Below are positions 46,144 to 55,598 of a stretch of 64,000 nucleotides of DNA, in pieces. Made by a program: the position numbers and the translations under genes. Positions within the stretch are counted from its first letter, which is position 1. Each line of letters begins with the position of its first letter. Below the pieces are notes generated by a model. That model did not search any database. It saw nothing but the letters and a program-made list of their open reading frames with translations, and was not told the DNA's origin. Source of the stretch: Pedobacter sandarakinus (GTDB lineage Bacteria; Bacteroidota; Bacteroidia; Sphingobacteriales; Sphingobacteriaceae); NCBI RefSeq assembly GCF_026240095.1, contig NZ_JAPIVG010000002.1, positions 496,001 through 560,000 on the forward strand. Reading direction: 5' to 3'.

Positions 46144-46819
46144 TACTTAAAATATCTGTTAATTCTTGTACACCATCCCCTGCATTTTTGACAATGCTAA
46201 TCACATTTTTGTATCGTTTAACATCTGGTGTATTAGGATCGATAATGTATTTAGGTATGTTTGTTGGTACAAAATCCATCAATCCGGCAGCAGGATATAC
46301 AGCTAAAGAAGTTCCGATTAATACGAACACATCAGCCTTGGTACAAATTTCTGCCGCAACCTCGATCATTGGAACGGCTTCACCAAACCACACTACGTGC
46401 GGGCGGAGTTGCGACCCGAACCCACAGGTCTCGCCCATTTTTAACGTATGTCCTTCTATTGGATAAGTTACATGTGGCATTGCACTCGATTGAGACATTG
46501 TGATGATCCCATGAAGATGGGTTACATTATTTGAACCAGCACGTTCGTGGAGATCGTCTATATTTTGGGTAATTATTTCCACATCGAAATTAGCTTGCAA
46601 ACGAGCAAGACCGATATGTGCCGAATTAGGTTTGGCTTCAATAACCTGTTTTCTCCTGTCGTTATAAAACTGCTGTACTAAGTCCGGATTCTTTTCCCAT
46701 GCCTCAGGCGTAGCCACATCATAGACATTATAACCTTCCCATAGACCATCAGCATCACGGAAAGTTTTCAGTCCACTTTCGGCACTTATCCCAGCGCCAG
46801 TCAAAACCACTATCTTCAT
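46133..46819 (-). CDS. Sirtuin lacking the zinc site, desuccinylase-like motif
   Basis: This 228-residue class III-type sirtuin has the NAD motifs GAGISAESGLKTFRD (about residues 8-22), TQNIDDLHERAGS and the catalytic His in HLHG (about residue 103). The FYNDRR segment carries Tyr52 and Arg55, the pair that marks desuccinylase or demalonylase activity in CobB/SIRT5. Only one cysteine (Cys132) is present, so the usual four-cysteine zinc site is absent. TTG at 46828 precedes the ATG at 46819 by three codons; the ATG is preferred. It is nine bases after the BtuF-like gene. Confidence 0.88.
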   Translation of the reverse strand: MKIVVLTGAGISAESGLKTFRDADGLWEGYNVYDVATPEAWEKNPDLVQQFYNDRRKQVIEAKPNSAHIGLARLQANFDVEIITQNIDDLHERAGSNNVTHLHGIITMSQSSAMPHVTYPIEGHTLKMGETCGFGSQLRPHVVWFGEAVPMIEVAAEICTKADVFVLIGTSLAVYPAAGLMDFVPTNIPKYIIDPNTPDVKRYKNVISIVKNAGDGVQELTDILSNGS

Positions 46820-46828
46820 AACAATCAA

Positions 46829-47764
46829 TTAAAGCACTACCAAATCCATTTGATTTAAGTTAACGAACTTTTCGGCTATACGCATATCTGCCTTAAATAT
46901 TTCGGGGTGAAACATGCATGCAAGTACCTCAATGCCATCTACTAATGTACCAACGCTCGGCTGAGTAAACATGTCGAAATCGGCAAGATAGACTTGGTTA
47001 TTACGGATAGCTGTTAACTCGTGCCATCCTGGCTTCGCCATTAGCAGATTTATTTCTTCCCTCGTCCGGTTTATGTCGAAACCGCAAGGTGCTATCACCA
47101 GTACTTCGGGATTGTACCTCACGATCTTTTCCCAATGTGTAACGATAGAATCTCCGCCGGGGTTAGATAACATGTCTACACCTCCGGCAGCAGCAATTTG
47201 AAAAGGAATCCAATGTCCGCAATTATAAATAGGTTCTACCCACTCCATTAACATTGCCCTTTTAAGTGGCGCTTTGTGTAAACGCAACTGATCGAGAACA
47301 AGGTCTGTTCTACGTTGCAATCCAGCCAGGTAATTTAGCGCAACTTCTTCCTTCCCCATGGCCCGAGCAATGGTGATTGCACATTCATAAACATCCTGCA
47401 AATTGTTTGGAGATAACGGAACAAGTTTAGGTTGTTTAGCTAACTTCATTACGGCGCTCTCAGTACAAGCAGTATCAATATTACAAACTTCACAAACATC
47501 CTGTGTAAAAACTACATCGGGAGAAATTTGGGCTAGCAGCTCATCATCAACCCAATACAAGCTTTTGCCCTGGGCCTTTGATGCAGAGAAAATACGATCA
47601 ATTTCTATGCTTGAATAATTTTTACCTTCTAATACACACCGAACAACTTTTGGCAATGCTTTAGCCTCCCGAGGGCATTCGAAAGTTACGCCGAATAAAC
47701 AAGATTCTAGACCCATATCATAGATCATTTTGGTAGCAGCGGGTAAAAAGGATACAACTTTCAT
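46829..47764 (-). CDS. BtuF-like corrinoid-binding protein without signal peptide
   Basis: This 311-residue protein matches the cobalamin-binding periplasmic protein family (BtuF-like): the N-terminus reads VVSFLPAATKMIYDMGLESCLFGVTFECP, and a C-terminal Trp/Phe-rich segment DFDMFTQPSVG is present. No signal peptide or lipobox precedes the domain, so the protein appears to be cytoplasmic. Several cysteines (CEVCNIDTAC) are unusual for a periplasmic binding protein. It follows a terminator after DUF6580 and precedes sirtuin and DPH6-like genes, all in one direction. A corrinoid role is inferred. Confidence 0.82.
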   Translation of the reverse strand: MKVVSFLPAATKMIYDMGLESCLFGVTFECPREAKALPKVVRCVLEGKNYSSIEIDRIFSASKAQGKSLYWVDDELLAQISPDVVFTQDVCEVCNIDTACTESAVMKLAKQPKLVPLSPNNLQDVYECAITIARAMGKEEVALNYLAGLQRRTDLVLDQLRLHKAPLKRAMLMEWVEPIYNCGHWIPFQIAAAGGVDMLSNPGGDSIVTHWEKIVRYNPEVLVIAPCGFDINRTREEINLLMAKPGWHELTAIRNNQVYLADFDMFTQPSVGTLVDGIEVLACMFHPEIFKADMRIAEKFVNLNQMDLVVL

Positions 47765-47800
47765 AAAGAGGATTTTAAAGATGAAGGAAATGCACGAAGA

Positions 47801-47839
47801 AAAAAAAATCCTCTTTTGAATTTAGCCAAAAGAGGATTT
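47801..47839 (-). terminator. Intrinsic terminator after DUF6580
   Basis: A 12-bp perfect stem (47806-47817 with 47828-47839) is followed on the minus strand by a run of T (47801-47808). It separates btuB-DUF6580 from the btuF-like gene, so expression of the latter needs read-through or another promoter. Confidence 0.85.
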
Positions 47840-47858
47840 AATATAAGCCTAAAGCTTT

Positions 47859-48449
47859 CTATAATGTTTGTGTTTGTAACTTTAGTGCAGGATATTTTGC
47901 TTTTAAAATTTCGAAAGCACCAAACAATATTGCACCAAATATCACTGTTCCTTCTAAAAATCTGATCTCAAAAGGAATTGCCCGTTCTAAACACAACCAA
48001 AAACCCGCAAAATCTTGGGTATAGGATGGATTGTGGAACCATACTCCGAAATCGGTAACTACCCAATGAATAAAAACAATGGATAAAGTAGCACCCAATA
48101 CTGTTGCGGCATTAATTTTTCCAAGCATTAGCCTTCCAACAAGCACCATCAATGCAAAAGCAATATAAGTCCAATACCAACCTTCGTATAAAAATCCATT
48201 ACTATATTGTTTAAAGATGGTATTAGCAAGAACAAAGTCGCTTAAAAACAAGCTTAAAATTGGAAAAGCAAATGCTTTTAGGTTATTCTTAAAATATGCT
48301 CCTCCAAATAGTGCTACAGCTCCAATTGAAGAGAAATTAGCAAATTGTAAGGCATCAGAATTAAACGTGACCAATAGACGAAAAGCCGTTATGGCTAAAA
48401 TCAGCAACAATAAGATTAAGTTGCGAGGATTGATTTTTAAGTTAGACAT
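47859..48449 (-). CDS. DUF6580 membrane protein in corrinoid riboswitch unit
   Basis: This 196-residue protein has about five membrane helices and matches the DUF6580 family common in Bacteroidota: RNLILLLLILAITAFRLLV near residue 9-27, FSSIGAVALFGGAYF and FLSDFVLANTIF. The compact helix pattern resembles ECF-transporter S components. It is 40 bases downstream of the BtuB-like gene and thus probably under the same cobalamin riboswitch. A role in transporting a corrinoid or its precursor across the inner membrane is plausible but unproven. Confidence 0.8.
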   Translation of the reverse strand: MSNLKINPRNLILLLLILAITAFRLLVTFNSDALQFANFSSIGAVALFGGAYFKNNLKAFAFPILSLFLSDFVLANTIFKQYSNGFLYEGWYWTYIAFALMVLVGRLMLGKINAATVLGATLSIVFIHWVVTDFGVWFHNPSYTQDFAGFWLCLERAIPFEIRFLEGTVIFGAILFGAFEILKAKYPALKLQTQTL

Positions 48450-48488
48450 TCTTTTTTAAGATAATTGATTACACAAAGTTATACTTTC

Positions 48489-50369
48489 TTAGCGGATATT
48501 AAAACTAACCCCAGCATTAAAGTTGAAACCCAAAGAATTGTAGCCTATAATTTCGTTATATTTCTCATTAAGGATATTCTTTGCATCTAGGAAAATTTTT
48601 ACTCTTTTATTGGCCAGTGCATATTCACCATACGCACTTAATAGTTTGTAAGCAGGTAGATTCTCCACTACATAGGTGTTAAAGTTTCCATCGGTACGTG
48701 TACCAAAATACCGAAAGTTCGTATTCAGATATAAGTTGTTTGTAGCCTGAATGCCTGCGGTTACACCAAAACTGTGTTTGGGTCTTCTAAAGAGAAAATC
48801 TTCCACTTTATTATTTACGCTATTAAACTCATTTCCGGTTACAAATGCGTAGTAACCACTTATATCTACTTTCCAAACTTTTACCGATGGTTCAATCTCG
48901 AAACCCTTTACCTTTTGGCTTTCCTGGTTGATGTAACCAATGTTGAAATCGTAAATAATAGCATCGGTTAGGTCCCTTTTAAAGCCTGCTAAGCGTAGTG
49001 AGAATTGATCATCGGCAAAACTAAAGTTCACTCCAGCTTCATAATTTTGGGATTTCTCTGGTTTTAAGTCTAGATTAGCGCCATATCGCCCAAATAACAT
49101 GTTAAGTGTAGGAATTTTAAAGGCAGTTGAGATAGTACCAAAAAGCTTAACCTGCTTTATGATATTTATTGATGGTGTGACCGAGTAAGTATAATTTTCC
49201 CCGTACTGTTCATGTTTGTTATAACGCCCTCCAACTTCCAGATTAAAGACACTCAAATCATGTAGAAAAAATGAACCATATGCGGCAAAAATATTGGTTT
49301 CTGGCTTATTCGCCCCGGAAGATAATTTCATTTCTCTGTTATCTATTCCAACAAGAAGGTCTAATTTATTGTTAAGCTTTTGGTTGTAAAACAAATCAAT
49401 GATGCTAATATTTCCTTTACCAATGCTATTGTAAGGAAAACCAGCATAGCTACTTAACGTATTGTTTGATGTTGTTTGATAGCTGTAATTAAGGGTAATT
49501 TTACCATTACCGAAATCGAATTTTGAGTTTAAACCACCACTAAAGTTTTTTAACGTTGCATTATTATCTGCTATACCATCAGAAAAGGCGCCCTCATCTA
49601 TCTTGTAGTTTCCGCGATAGTACCTTAAAAATGGGTTAATAGTAAGTTGTTTACTAAGTTGAACGCCAAAGTTGGCATTAACACCATCAGTTTTATACCC
49701 ATCTTTATCAAACTCGGTATTATCCCCTATCGGATTGGCCGCTTCAGAAATTCCATCACTCTTTTGGTGGGTATAATTAACGTTATATGTAAATCCATCT
49801 ACACCGCCATTCAATCCTATTGTACCTTTATATGTTTCAAAAGTACCTGCACTGGCAACACCGAAAATGGTATTTCCGTTTGCGGCACTTTTCTTTGTAA
49901 TGATATTGATTACGCCAGCAATAGCGTCAGAACCGTAAATAGTAGATTGGCCACCTCTCAAGATCTCGATATGATCAATCTGATCTATAGATAGCAGACG
50001 TAAATCGAATGCGCCGCCATTTCCAGATGGATCATTTTGTACAATACCATCGATTAAGATAACGGCGTAAGCACTTCCAGCACCCCTGAAGAACACTGAT
50101 TTATTTAAGCCCGGATTGCTACCAGATCCGGCCACAATGATACCGGCTTGCTCGCTGATTAACTCTGGCAGGGATTTACCAACGCTTCTGGCCAAGGTTT
50201 CCTTGCTGATGATGCTAACCACCTTGCCCGTTTGCGATTGTTTCTGATCATTTTTGGTAGCTGTAATTACGACATCTTTTAACCTCAAACTGTCTTGTGC
50301 GCTGGCTGTTCCAGCACCTAATTGCACAAGCCCCAGGCTTGCTGCAATTAAAATTCTTTTTTTGTTCAT
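48489..50369 (-). CDS. btuB: BtuB-like TonB-dependent receptor
   Basis: This 626-residue outer-membrane receptor has a signal peptide (MNKKRILIAASLGLVQ...ASA), a TonB box region, a plug domain (SVGKSLPELISEQAGIIVAGSGS to IEILRGGQSTIYGSDAIAGVINIITKK) and a 22-strand barrel ending in FNAGVSFNIR. The frame opens at 50444, but the ATG at 50369 begins a proper signal. A cobalamin riboswitch lies upstream on the same strand, which supports corrinoid uptake. DUF6580 follows 40 bases downstream. Confidence 0.93.
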   Translation of the reverse strand: MNKKRILIAASLGLVQLGAGTASAQDSLRLKDVVITATKNDQKQSQTGKVVSIISKETLARSVGKSLPELISEQAGIIVAGSGSNPGLNKSVFFRGAGSAYAVILIDGIVQNDPSGNGGAFDLRLLSIDQIDHIEILRGGQSTIYGSDAIAGVINIITKKSAANGNTIFGVASAGTFETYKGTIGLNGGVDGFTYNVNYTHQKSDGISEAANPIGDNTEFDKDGYKTDGVNANFGVQLSKQLTINPFLRYYRGNYKIDEGAFSDGIADNNATLKNFSGGLNSKFDFGNGKITLNYSYQTTSNNTLSSYAGFPYNSIGKGNISIIDLFYNQKLNNKLDLLVGIDNREMKLSSGANKPETNIFAAYGSFFLHDLSVFNLEVGGRYNKHEQYGENYTYSVTPSINIIKQVKLFGTISTAFKIPTLNMLFGRYGANLDLKPEKSQNYEAGVNFSFADDQFSLRLAGFKRDLTDAIIYDFNIGYINQESQKVKGFEIEPSVKVWKVDISGYYAFVTGNEFNSVNNKVEDFLFRRPKHSFGVTAGIQATNNLYLNTNFRYFGTRTDGNFNTYVVENLPAYKLLSAYGEYALANKRVKIFLDAKNILNEKYNEIIGYNSLGFNFNAGVSFNIR

Positions 50370-50479
50370 TTGATTGTGAGTTTTGCCCACAGCCAACAGA
50401 TAGAAAAGGAAATAAAATACGATAAATGTAGTATTCCAATCCAAGCTTCAATCCCCGAAAGCTATGAAATTATATGCTA

Positions 50480-50645
50480 AAGGCAGGTCTTCTGACTTAC
50501 TCCCGATTTTTGGCCTTCCCATTAATTTAACAGTGGCACAGAGTTAAAAATCGTTGTAGAGCTTACAGCTGCGGGACAGTTGCAGAGTTTCACTGCATTC
50601 CCTTTTAATTCCGATACAAGTAGCGGAAACCAAAAGCGCTGCAAA
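50480..50645 (-). ncRNA. Cobalamin riboswitch
   Basis: On the minus strand the consensus is clear: GGGAATGCAGTGAAACTCTGC, then AACTGTCCCGCAGCTGTAAGC, and the B12 box AGTCAGAAGACCTGCC (50482-50497). The aptamer spans about 165 bases and ends about 110 bases before the btuB start. It should repress the receptor and DUF6580 when adenosylcobalamin is high. The exact expression platform was not resolved by eye; no strong terminator is seen before btuB, so translational control is possible. Confidence 0.93.
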
Positions 50646-50732
50646 AGTAGTAAAATAAACGAACTGGTAAAATGAATGTGATGAAAGTTTAATTTTTAGA
50701 CAAAATGGTATCTTTAAAGCCAAATAGCTACC

Positions 50733-51977
50733 ATGAAATTTTTCCTTTCAATCCTTCTCGCATTCATCATTAATCAAACAATGGCACAAAAAACTGACAC
50801 CTTGTTTCTTAAAAAATTAATGGAATCTAAACCGGAATTGTTTGGCAGCGTGTTAAATCATCCCCAGAAAAACGAAGTACAGATTTTATATACGCAGGTA
50901 ACACGAGATAGATCTAACAAACCAACATTTAAATCATTTAGCTACAACCTAAATCCCCACCACTATTTTTATCCTGCAAGTACAGTAAAGCTTGCGGCTG
51001 TTATTTTTGCGCTAGAAAAGATAAACACCCTTTCCACACTAGGTGTTACTTCAAATAGCACGATGTTGACTGACAGTGGGTATGTGGGTCAAACAACAGT
51101 TGCTAAAGACAGTTCAGCAAAAAACGGCTTACCATCTGTTTCACATTACATTAAAAAGATCTTGCTTACAAGTGATAATGATGCGTTTAACAGGCTATTT
51201 GAATTTATTGGTCGCCGGGAAATAAACCAGAAATTGCAAAAAAACGACTTGTACAATAGCAGAATTTTAAACAGGCTTGCCATTGGCGATGGAGGTGAAT
51301 CTTCAAAGCATACTAATCCGATAAAATTTTACAATGGCGACAGGTTAATCTACAGTCAACCAGCTCAATATGATACAAACGAGTATCCAATTCAATTGAG
51401 CAATACAAGTGTAGGTGTTGGCTACTTAGATGCTAAAGATCAGCTTATTAATGAACCTTTTAGCTTCGACAATAAAAATTCATTTGCTATTGAAGACCAA
51501 CAGATGCTCATGCGCAAGCTCATGTTTCCTGAAAGTTTTTCGAAGCGAGACCGATTTAATTTAACTGCCGAAGATTACCGGTTGATTTATACCTACATGA
51601 GTAAATATCCCTCGGAAAGTAATTTTCCGAAATACAGTCCAGAGGAGTTTTGGCCAACCTATGCCAAAATGATTTACTTTGGTAGAGATAAAAATACTAG
51701 CCCAAGCAACAATATTCGCATTTTTAATAAGTATGGCGATAGCTATGGTTTTATTATCGACAATGCTTTCTTAGTTGATTTCAAAGGTGGTATCGAATTT
51801 TTTCTTACCGCAGTAATTCAAAGCAATGAAGATGGGATTTATAATGACAATAAATATGAATATGAAACAGTTTGCTATCCATTCATGCAAAATCTAGGTC
51901 GGGTTATTTACGAGTTTGAGAGAAGCCGTACCAAAAACAAGCCCGACCTGTCAAGATTTGAAATGGATTACAGATAG
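50733..51977 (+). CDS. Exported class A beta-lactamase-like serine hydrolase
   Basis: This 414-residue protein has a signal peptide ending near TMAQ and the class A-like motifs: PASTVKLA (SxxK with the nucleophile Ser) near residue 83 and SDNDAFN (SDN) near residue 148. A KTG-like motif is not obvious. Similar Bacteroidota proteins are long serine hydrolases with poor or unknown beta-lactamase activity; they may act on D-Ala peptides instead. It is a single gene convergent with the PPK2 gene. Confidence 0.82.
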   Translation: MKFFLSILLAFIINQTMAQKTDTLFLKKLMESKPELFGSVLNHPQKNEVQILYTQVTRDRSNKPTFKSFSYNLNPHHYFYPASTVKLAAVIFALEKINTLSTLGVTSNSTMLTDSGYVGQTTVAKDSSAKNGLPSVSHYIKKILLTSDNDAFNRLFEFIGRREINQKLQKNDLYNSRILNRLAIGDGGESSKHTNPIKFYNGDRLIYSQPAQYDTNEYPIQLSNTSVGVGYLDAKDQLINEPFSFDNKNSFAIEDQQMLMRKLMFPESFSKRDRFNLTAEDYRLIYTYMSKYPSESNFPKYSPEEFWPTYAKMIYFGRDKNTSPSNNIRIFNKYGDSYGFIIDNAFLVDFKGGIEFFLTAVIQSNEDGIYNDNKYEYETVCYPFMQNLGRVIYEFERSRTKNKPDLSRFEMDYR

Positions 51978-51983
51978 TAGTCC

Positions 51984-52862
51984 TTATTCTGTTAAAAGTG
52001 ATGCTTTGCAGGTCTCAAGCTTAGCGCTTTCCTCTGCTGTAACTTTCGGGAATTGTAAATCCAGATCTTTTAGTCTGCTTAAAATCAATTTGCTTATAGC
52101 CAATCTAGCGTACCATTTTTTATCTGCCGGAATAATATTCCAAGGTGCTGATTTTGTACTTGTTTCATTAATAGCTAATTGGTAAGCATCCATATACTTT
52201 TCCCATAAAGCACGTTCTTTGATGTCACCAGAAGAGAACTTCCAGTTTTTAGTGGGATCATCAATACGCTCTAAGAAACGTTCCTTTTGCTCATCCTTGC
52301 CTACATTTAAAAAGAATTTCAAGATAACCGTCCCATTTGCAATCAGGTGTTCTTCAAAATTGCGAATACTTGCATAACGTTGTTTCCAAAAATCTTTTCC
52401 AATTTTCTTAACATCATCATAACCGGGAATATTCTCGCTTAAAATATATTCTGGGTGGACCTTACAAACGAGCACATTTTCATAGTGCGACCTATTATGG
52501 ATACCGATACGCCCACGTTCTGGCAGTGCTTTATAGTGCCGCCACAAAAAATCATGCTGGTACTCTTCTGCCGTAGGAACTTTGAAGGTAAAGACCTGGC
52601 AACCCTGAGGGTTTAAGCCGCTCATAACATGTTCAATGGCACTATCTTTTCCGGCGGCATCCATAGCCTGAAAAATAATAAGTAGAGAATGTTTTCCACT
52701 TGCGTAAAGTTTTTCCTGGAGCTGGCTGATTTCTATTTTAGTTTTGATAAGCTCATCTTTCGCTTTTTCCTTATTATAAGAACCAGTAAAACCTGTTTTC
52801 AAACTCTTTAGTGAAACTTTCTTTTCGCCTGGCATAATCAGGTCTTCGAACTCGTCTTTCAT
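51984..52862 (-). CDS. PPK2-family polyphosphate kinase
   Basis: This 292-residue protein matches PPK2: Walker A FQAMDAAGKDSAI near residue 64-76 and the family segments GIHNRSHYENVLVCKVHPE and EHLIANGTVILKFFLNVGKDEQKERFLERIDDP. PPK2 enzymes transfer phosphate between polyphosphate and nucleoside mono- or diphosphates. The single short domain fits class I-III; the exact nucleotide is not assigned. It has a charged N-terminus without a signal and lies convergent with the serine hydrolase gene. Confidence 0.92.
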   Translation of the reverse strand: MKDEFEDLIMPGEKKVSLKSLKTGFTGSYNKEKAKDELIKTKIEISQLQEKLYASGKHSLLIIFQAMDAAGKDSAIEHVMSGLNPQGCQVFTFKVPTAEEYQHDFLWRHYKALPERGRIGIHNRSHYENVLVCKVHPEYILSENIPGYDDVKKIGKDFWKQRYASIRNFEEHLIANGTVILKFFLNVGKDEQKERFLERIDDPTKNWKFSSGDIKERALWEKYMDAYQLAINETSTKSAPWNIIPADKKWYARLAISKLILSRLKDLDLQFPKVTAEESAKLETCKASLLTE

Positions 52863-53004
52863 AAGCGTGGTTGTGAAGTATAAATCTTTATATGGTTACT
52901 TTAAATATAGAACTAAAAAATAAGTAAATTAAATACCTTAATTTGCATAGAGAGTTTTTTATATTTAACGCCACAGCATTTACCAAAAGATCATCTTATT
53001 TAAT

Positions 53005-55455
53005 ATGTTTAAAGAGATAAAAAACAAGTACTTACGTTATCCTGCGATACTTTTATTTTTCGTTATCATTTTCTTTTCTGCGCTTCAACTCAATTTCTTA
53101 TGGCTTTTCGGGTATTCGCCGAGTGCACGCGACATTAAAATGCCCACCCTTCGGGTTGGCTCAGAGCTATACACGTCTGATGGAAAGCTAATCGGCAGAT
53201 ATTTTAAGGAAAATAGAACTCCTGTTAGTTTTGGAGAAATCTCGCCAAGCGTAATTAATGCACTAATTGCTACCGAAGATGTTCGCTTTTATAACCATTG
53301 GGGTATAGATGCACAAGCGGTTGGTAGGGCTGTTATAGGTTTTGGCAAAGAGGGTGGCGCAAGTACCATTACCCAGCAACTTGCAAAAAATTTGTATCGC
53401 ACACGATATAATAAGTCGCAAGGGTTGTTGGCAAAAATACCGTTAGTAAGAACCATCATCTTTAAATTTAAGGAATGGATGACAGCAGTCAAACTGGAAG
53501 CCAACTATTCTAAAAACGATATCATCACGATGTACTTGAATACCGTTTCATTTGGAAATAACACCTACGGAATTAAAACAGCCAGTAGGATTTATTTTGA
53601 TAAAGATGCGAAAGATTTAGCAACGGCCGATGCGGCGATGTTGGTAGGGATGCTTAAGGGCACTACGCTATATAACCCAACAAAGAACCCAGAACGTGCT
53701 TTGGAAAGAAGAAATGTAGTGTTAAGCCAGATGAACAAGTATAATTTCCTGAGCAAAGACAGTTTATCTACATTAAGTAAGAAGCCTATTGCAATAAAAG
53801 AGGGAGCACTAGAAGATGGTAGTGATGGAGATTCTTATTTAAGGGCGGCTGTAGATCGTTATTTGGAGAAATGGTGCAAAGACAACGGATACGATCTTTA
53901 TGAAGACGGATTGAAAATTTATACGACCATAGATTCCAAGTTACAAAAGTACGCTGAAGACGCGGTTGCAGAGCAGATGAAAACGCTTCAGCGTAGATTT
54001 TACAGCGTTTGGGGAAATGAAGATCCATGGTACGATTCAGAAAAGAAAAAAGTTGACTATCCAGATCGTGCTATGAAAAACCTGCCGATTTACGGTATGT
54101 TAATGAAGAAATTCCCTAGCCAGCCCGATTCGGTGATGGCCTATTTTAATAAGAAGAAGAAAATGAAAATCTTCACCTACAAGGGCGACAGAGATACCTC
54201 ATTTTCTACCATGGATTCCATCCGTTATTACGGAAAAATTCTAAATACAGGGATGATGACCATGGAGCCTACCAGTGGTAAAATTAAGGTTTGGGTAGGC
54301 GGAATAGACCATAAATTTTTTAAATATGATCACGTTAATCAGGCCAAACGCCAGGCTGGGTCTACTTTTAAGCCTTTTGCTTATCTCACGGCTTTAGAGC
54401 AAGGGATGAGTCCTTGCGATAAAATAACAGATAAACCAGTAAGAATCCCCTATCAGGATAAGGGGGAAACAAAATATTGGGAACCTAAAAATGCTGATTA
54501 TAGTGTGAGCTACCAGGATATGAGTTTGAGGCTAGCTATGGCAAGATCGGTAAATACTGTTACGGCACAATTAACAGAAAAAGTTGGCTGGGATAATGTC
54601 GTAAAGTATGCACATGAATGTGGCATTGATAGTCACCTCGAATCTGTTCCATCGGTAAGTTTAGGTTCAAATGATGTTACCGTTTTTGAAATGGTGAAAG
54701 CTTATAGCACATTTATGAACAAAGGGATTAAAACCGATCCGATTTTAGTAGAAAAAATCACAGATCAGGACGACAATATTATTGATGAGTTTAAACCAAA
54801 AACCAAACGAGTATTATCTGAAGAGATTGCGTGGTTAATGACATATATGTTCCGCGGTGGTATGGAGGAGCCCCGGGGTACTTCCCAGGCGCTTTGGGAA
54901 TGGCCGGATCTATTTAGAAAGAACAACCAGATTGGTGGTAAAACAGGTACTTCATCAGATTATGTTGATGCCTGGTATATGGGGCTAACAAAAGATTTGG
55001 TTACTGGTGTGTGGGTAGGTTGCGATGAAAGAACAGCGCACTTTAAAAACGGGGAACAAGGTGAAGGATCCAGAACAGCACTCCCTATCTTCGCAAAGTT
55101 TATGGAAAAAGTATACCTAGATCCATCTACCGGTTATACTTATGGGCCATTTCCGAAGGCGACTGTAGAAATTACAAGAACTTACAACTGCCCAAGTCCG
55201 CAATATGTACCAGATACTACCGCAACTGATACAGTGGCTGTGGACTCCACAAATTTTGATGTTCCGGTAGCAGAAGATCAGGTAACACCTACAACACCTG
55301 CAGAACAGGAAGTAAAGAAAGAAGATAAAAAAACTGAACCAGTTCAAAACGTGCCTGCACAAAATGTTCCCCTTACGAAGAAAGAAGAGCGGGAGCAACG
55401 TAGAAAAGAACGCCAGGAAGAACGAGAAAAAAAGAAACAAGGAAACGGAAATTGA
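53005..55455 (+). CDS. Bifunctional penicillin-binding protein 1A
   Basis: This 816-residue class A PBP has one N-terminal membrane helix (about residues 13-35). The GT51 domain includes ATEDVRFYNHWGID and GGASTITQQLAKNLY. The transpeptidase domain carries Ser in AGSTFKPFAYL (SxxK), SVN in RSVNTV and KTGTS. The last 80 residues form a low-complexity Lys/Glu/Pro tail that may interact with partners. It both polymerises glycan strands and crosslinks peptides in the periplasm. No close neighbour shares an operon. Confidence 0.95.
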   Translation: MFKEIKNKYLRYPAILLFFVIIFFSALQLNFLWLFGYSPSARDIKMPTLRVGSELYTSDGKLIGRYFKENRTPVSFGEISPSVINALIATEDVRFYNHWGIDAQAVGRAVIGFGKEGGASTITQQLAKNLYRTRYNKSQGLLAKIPLVRTIIFKFKEWMTAVKLEANYSKNDIITMYLNTVSFGNNTYGIKTASRIYFDKDAKDLATADAAMLVGMLKGTTLYNPTKNPERALERRNVVLSQMNKYNFLSKDSLSTLSKKPIAIKEGALEDGSDGDSYLRAAVDRYLEKWCKDNGYDLYEDGLKIYTTIDSKLQKYAEDAVAEQMKTLQRRFYSVWGNEDPWYDSEKKKVDYPDRAMKNLPIYGMLMKKFPSQPDSVMAYFNKKKKMKIFTYKGDRDTSFSTMDSIRYYGKILNTGMMTMEPTSGKIKVWVGGIDHKFFKYDHVNQAKRQAGSTFKPFAYLTALEQGMSPCDKITDKPVRIPYQDKGETKYWEPKNADYSVSYQDMSLRLAMARSVNTVTAQLTEKVGWDNVVKYAHECGIDSHLESVPSVSLGSNDVTVFEMVKAYSTFMNKGIKTDPILVEKITDQDDNIIDEFKPKTKRVLSEEIAWLMTYMFRGGMEEPRGTSQALWEWPDLFRKNNQIGGKTGTSSDYVDAWYMGLTKDLVTGVWVGCDERTAHFKNGEQGEGSRTALPIFAKFMEKVYLDPSTGYTYGPFPKATVEITRTYNCPSPQYVPDTTATDTVAVDSTNFDVPVAEDQVTPTTPAEQEVKKEDKKTEPVQNVPAQNVPLTKKEEREQRRKERQEEREKKKQGNGN

Positions 55456-55598
55456 TTGATGCGCACGTTGCCTTAAAACATCCGTCACACCTTCAAAAAG
55501 TGTTAAATATTTAATAGTAAGTTAAACAATCGCTATTTTTAAAGTTAAATCTTGCGTTCACGATTTATCGTATATAAAAAAACCATAAAACTCTACAT

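Noticed and set aside
50370..50444. Upstream start for the BtuB-like receptor at 50444
   Set aside because: It adds a second hydrophobic stretch before the normal signal peptide that begins at 50369; the shorter start fits the family.
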